From positions 1,145-6,626 of the forward strand of contig DOUP01000272.1 in assembly GCA_003520545.1 (NCBI GenBank): DNA of 5,482 nucleotides, given 5' to 3'. Below are positions 4,597 through 5,482 of this stretch, one piece after another. The notes beneath the pieces were generated by a model. The model was given only the letters and a program-made list of their open reading frames with translations, ran no database searches and had not been told where the DNA came from. A program made the position numbers and the translations under genes. Numbering within the stretch: position 1 is the stretch's first letter; every line of letters begins with the position of its first letter. Source of the DNA: Maritimibacter sp. GTDB taxonomy: Bacteria > Pseudomonadota > Alphaproteobacteria > Rhodobacterales > Rhodobacteraceae.

Positions 4597-5482
4597 ATGG
4601 CGAACACGATCAAAACCAAAGTCGGCATTATCGGTGGTGGCCCCTCGGGCCTGTTGCTGAGCCAGTTGCTCGACCTTAAGGGCATCGACAGCGTCGTTCT
4701 GGAACGGCGGACCCGTGACTATGTGCTGGGTCGTATCCGTGCGGGCGTGTTGGAGCAGGGCTTTACCGATCTGATGCGTGAAGCCGGTGTGGCCGAGCGG
4801 ATGGACGCGGAAGGCGAAATTCACAACGGGTTCGAGATTTCCGACATGGGCAGGCTGCATCACATCGACCTCAAGGGTCTGACCGGCGGCGATACCGTGA
4901 TGGTCTATGGCCAGACTGAAGTGACCCGCGATCTCTATGACGCCCGCGAAGCCCGGGGCGGCAAGGTCATTCACGAGGCCATGGATGTGCAGCCGCACGA
5001 CCTGACCTCGGATGCGCCCTACATTACCTACACCAGGGACGGCGAAAAGTGCCGGGTGGATTGCGACTTCATCGTCGGTGCCGACGGTTTTCACGGTGTC
5101 AGCCGCAAGTCGATCCCCGAAGACCAGATCACCGAGTACGAGAAGGTCTATCCCTTTGGCTGGCTCGGTATCCTGTCGGAAACCAAACCGGTGCACCCGG
5201 AACTCATCTATGCCCGCTCCGAGCGCGGTTTCGCCCTGTGTTCGCTGCGCAGCCAGGTGCTCAGCCGCTACTACGTGCAGGTCCCGCTCGACGACAAGGT
5301 CGAGGATTGGTCGGACGAGCGCTTCTGGGACGAGCTGAAAGCACGCCTCCCCGAAGATGTGGCCGCCAAGCTCGAAACCGGTCCGTCGATCGAGAAAAGC
5401 ATCGCGCCGCTCAGGTCCTTCGTCTGCGAACCGATGCGCTACGGAAACCTGTTCCTGGCCGGAGACGCGGCGCATATCGTGC
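4597..5482 (+). CDS. pobA: 4-hydroxybenzoate 3-monooxygenase (partial, cut at right edge)
   Basis: This FAD-dependent, NAD(P)H-using class A flavoprotein hydroxylase converts 4-hydroxybenzoate to protocatechuate. The reading frame runs open from 4597 to the window edge, giving 295 residues of an expected 390 or so. Landmarks match Pseudomonas PobA with a constant +4 offset: GGGPSG (13-18) for FAD binding; GRIRAGVLEQG (45-55) with Arg48; the GADGFHG motif (161-167) with Asp163 and His166; Tyr205, Ser216, Arg218 and Arg224 for substrate binding; and GDAAHIV (289-295) at the edge. The start is fixed by AGGAGGAG at 4583-4590. The region corresponding to the second active-site tyrosine (385 in Pseudomonas) lies outside the window. 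The cofactor-selectivity loop reads ERRTRDYV (36-43), keeping the Arg and Tyr that in Pseudomonas (33 and 38) favour NADPH. It diverges from pobR and feeds protocatechuate to LigAB. Confidence 0.96.
   Translation, partial: MANTIKTKVGIIGGGPSGLLLSQLLDLKGIDSVVLERRTRDYVLGRIRAGVLEQGFTDLMREAGVAERMDAEGEIHNGFEISDMGRLHHIDLKGLTGGDTVMVYGQTEVTRDLYDAREARGGKVIHEAMDVQPHDLTSDAPYITYTRDGEKCRVDCDFIVGADGFHGVSRKSIPEDQITEYEKVYPFGWLGILSETKPVHPELIYARSERGFALCSLRSQVLSRYYVQVPLDDKVEDWSDERFWDELKARLPEDVAAKLETGPSIEKSIAPLRSFVCEPMRYGNLFLAGDAAHIV

Noticed and set aside
3456..4679. Plus-strand open frame of 407 codons across the ligB terminator, pobR and the pobA start
   Set aside because: It is opposite pobR, whose cupin and AraC domains are clear, runs through the terminator hairpin and overlaps pobA in another frame. 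The composition is that of a shadow frame.
4411..5475. Minus-strand open frame of 354 codons opposite pobA
   Set aside because: The plus strand encodes a near-collinear PobA with every expected active-site residue, so the antisense frame is a by-product of codon bias.
1..5482. Insertion sequence, prophage, CRISPR, toxin-antitoxin or new defence module
   Set aside because: Every long coding region fits one aromatic degradation pathway. I saw no transposase, terminal inverted repeats, regularly spaced repeats or small paired genes.

Overview
The window holds most of a catabolic cluster for 4-hydroxybenzoate and protocatechuate, using the protocatechuate 4,5-cleavage (meta, lig/pmd-type) route. 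High GC, strong Shine-Dalgarno sequences and the protein sequences suggest an alphaproteobacterium. A Rhodobacterales (roseobacter-like) host is my best guess, but this is inference from protein flavour and I saw no marker gene.

Layout, left to right. (1) 21-1974, plus strand: a two-gene tail of an operon, a PrpF-fold 4-oxalomesaconate tautomerase/isomerase (galD or ligU type) followed after one base by 2-pyrone-4,6-dicarboxylate lactonase (ligI). It ends in a clear intrinsic terminator at 2021-2057. (2) 2058-2216: a regulatory region rich in inverted and direct repeats. (3) 2217-3437, plus strand: ligA-ligB, the alpha and beta subunits of protocatechuate 4,5-dioxygenase, ending in a perfect 11-bp hairpin at 3487-3516. 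(4) 3645-4544, minus strand: an AraC/XylS-family regulator, probably the 4-hydroxybenzoate-responsive PobR. (5) 4597 to the right edge, plus strand: pobA, 4-hydroxybenzoate 3-monooxygenase, cut by the window after about 295 of roughly 390 residues. PobR and PobA diverge from a gap of only 52 bp.

How the genes work together: PobA hydroxylates 4-hydroxybenzoate to protocatechuate. LigAB opens the ring between C4 and C5 to give 4-carboxy-2-hydroxymuconate-6-semialdehyde. A dehydrogenase (LigC, not in the window) makes 2-pyrone-4,6-dicarboxylate. LigI hydrolyses this to 4-oxalomesaconate, and GalD/LigU isomerises it for a hydratase (LigJ/GalB) and aldolase (LigK/GalC), also outside the window, to give pyruvate and oxaloacetate.

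I see no mobile element, CRISPR array, tRNA, rRNA or new defence system. The enzymes belong to known families. The less ordinary material is in the two regulatory regions: repeats framing a near-consensus -10 upstream of ligA, and a crowded divergent pobR/pobA region with a palindrome at its exact midpoint and a TCCATNCAA direct repeat.
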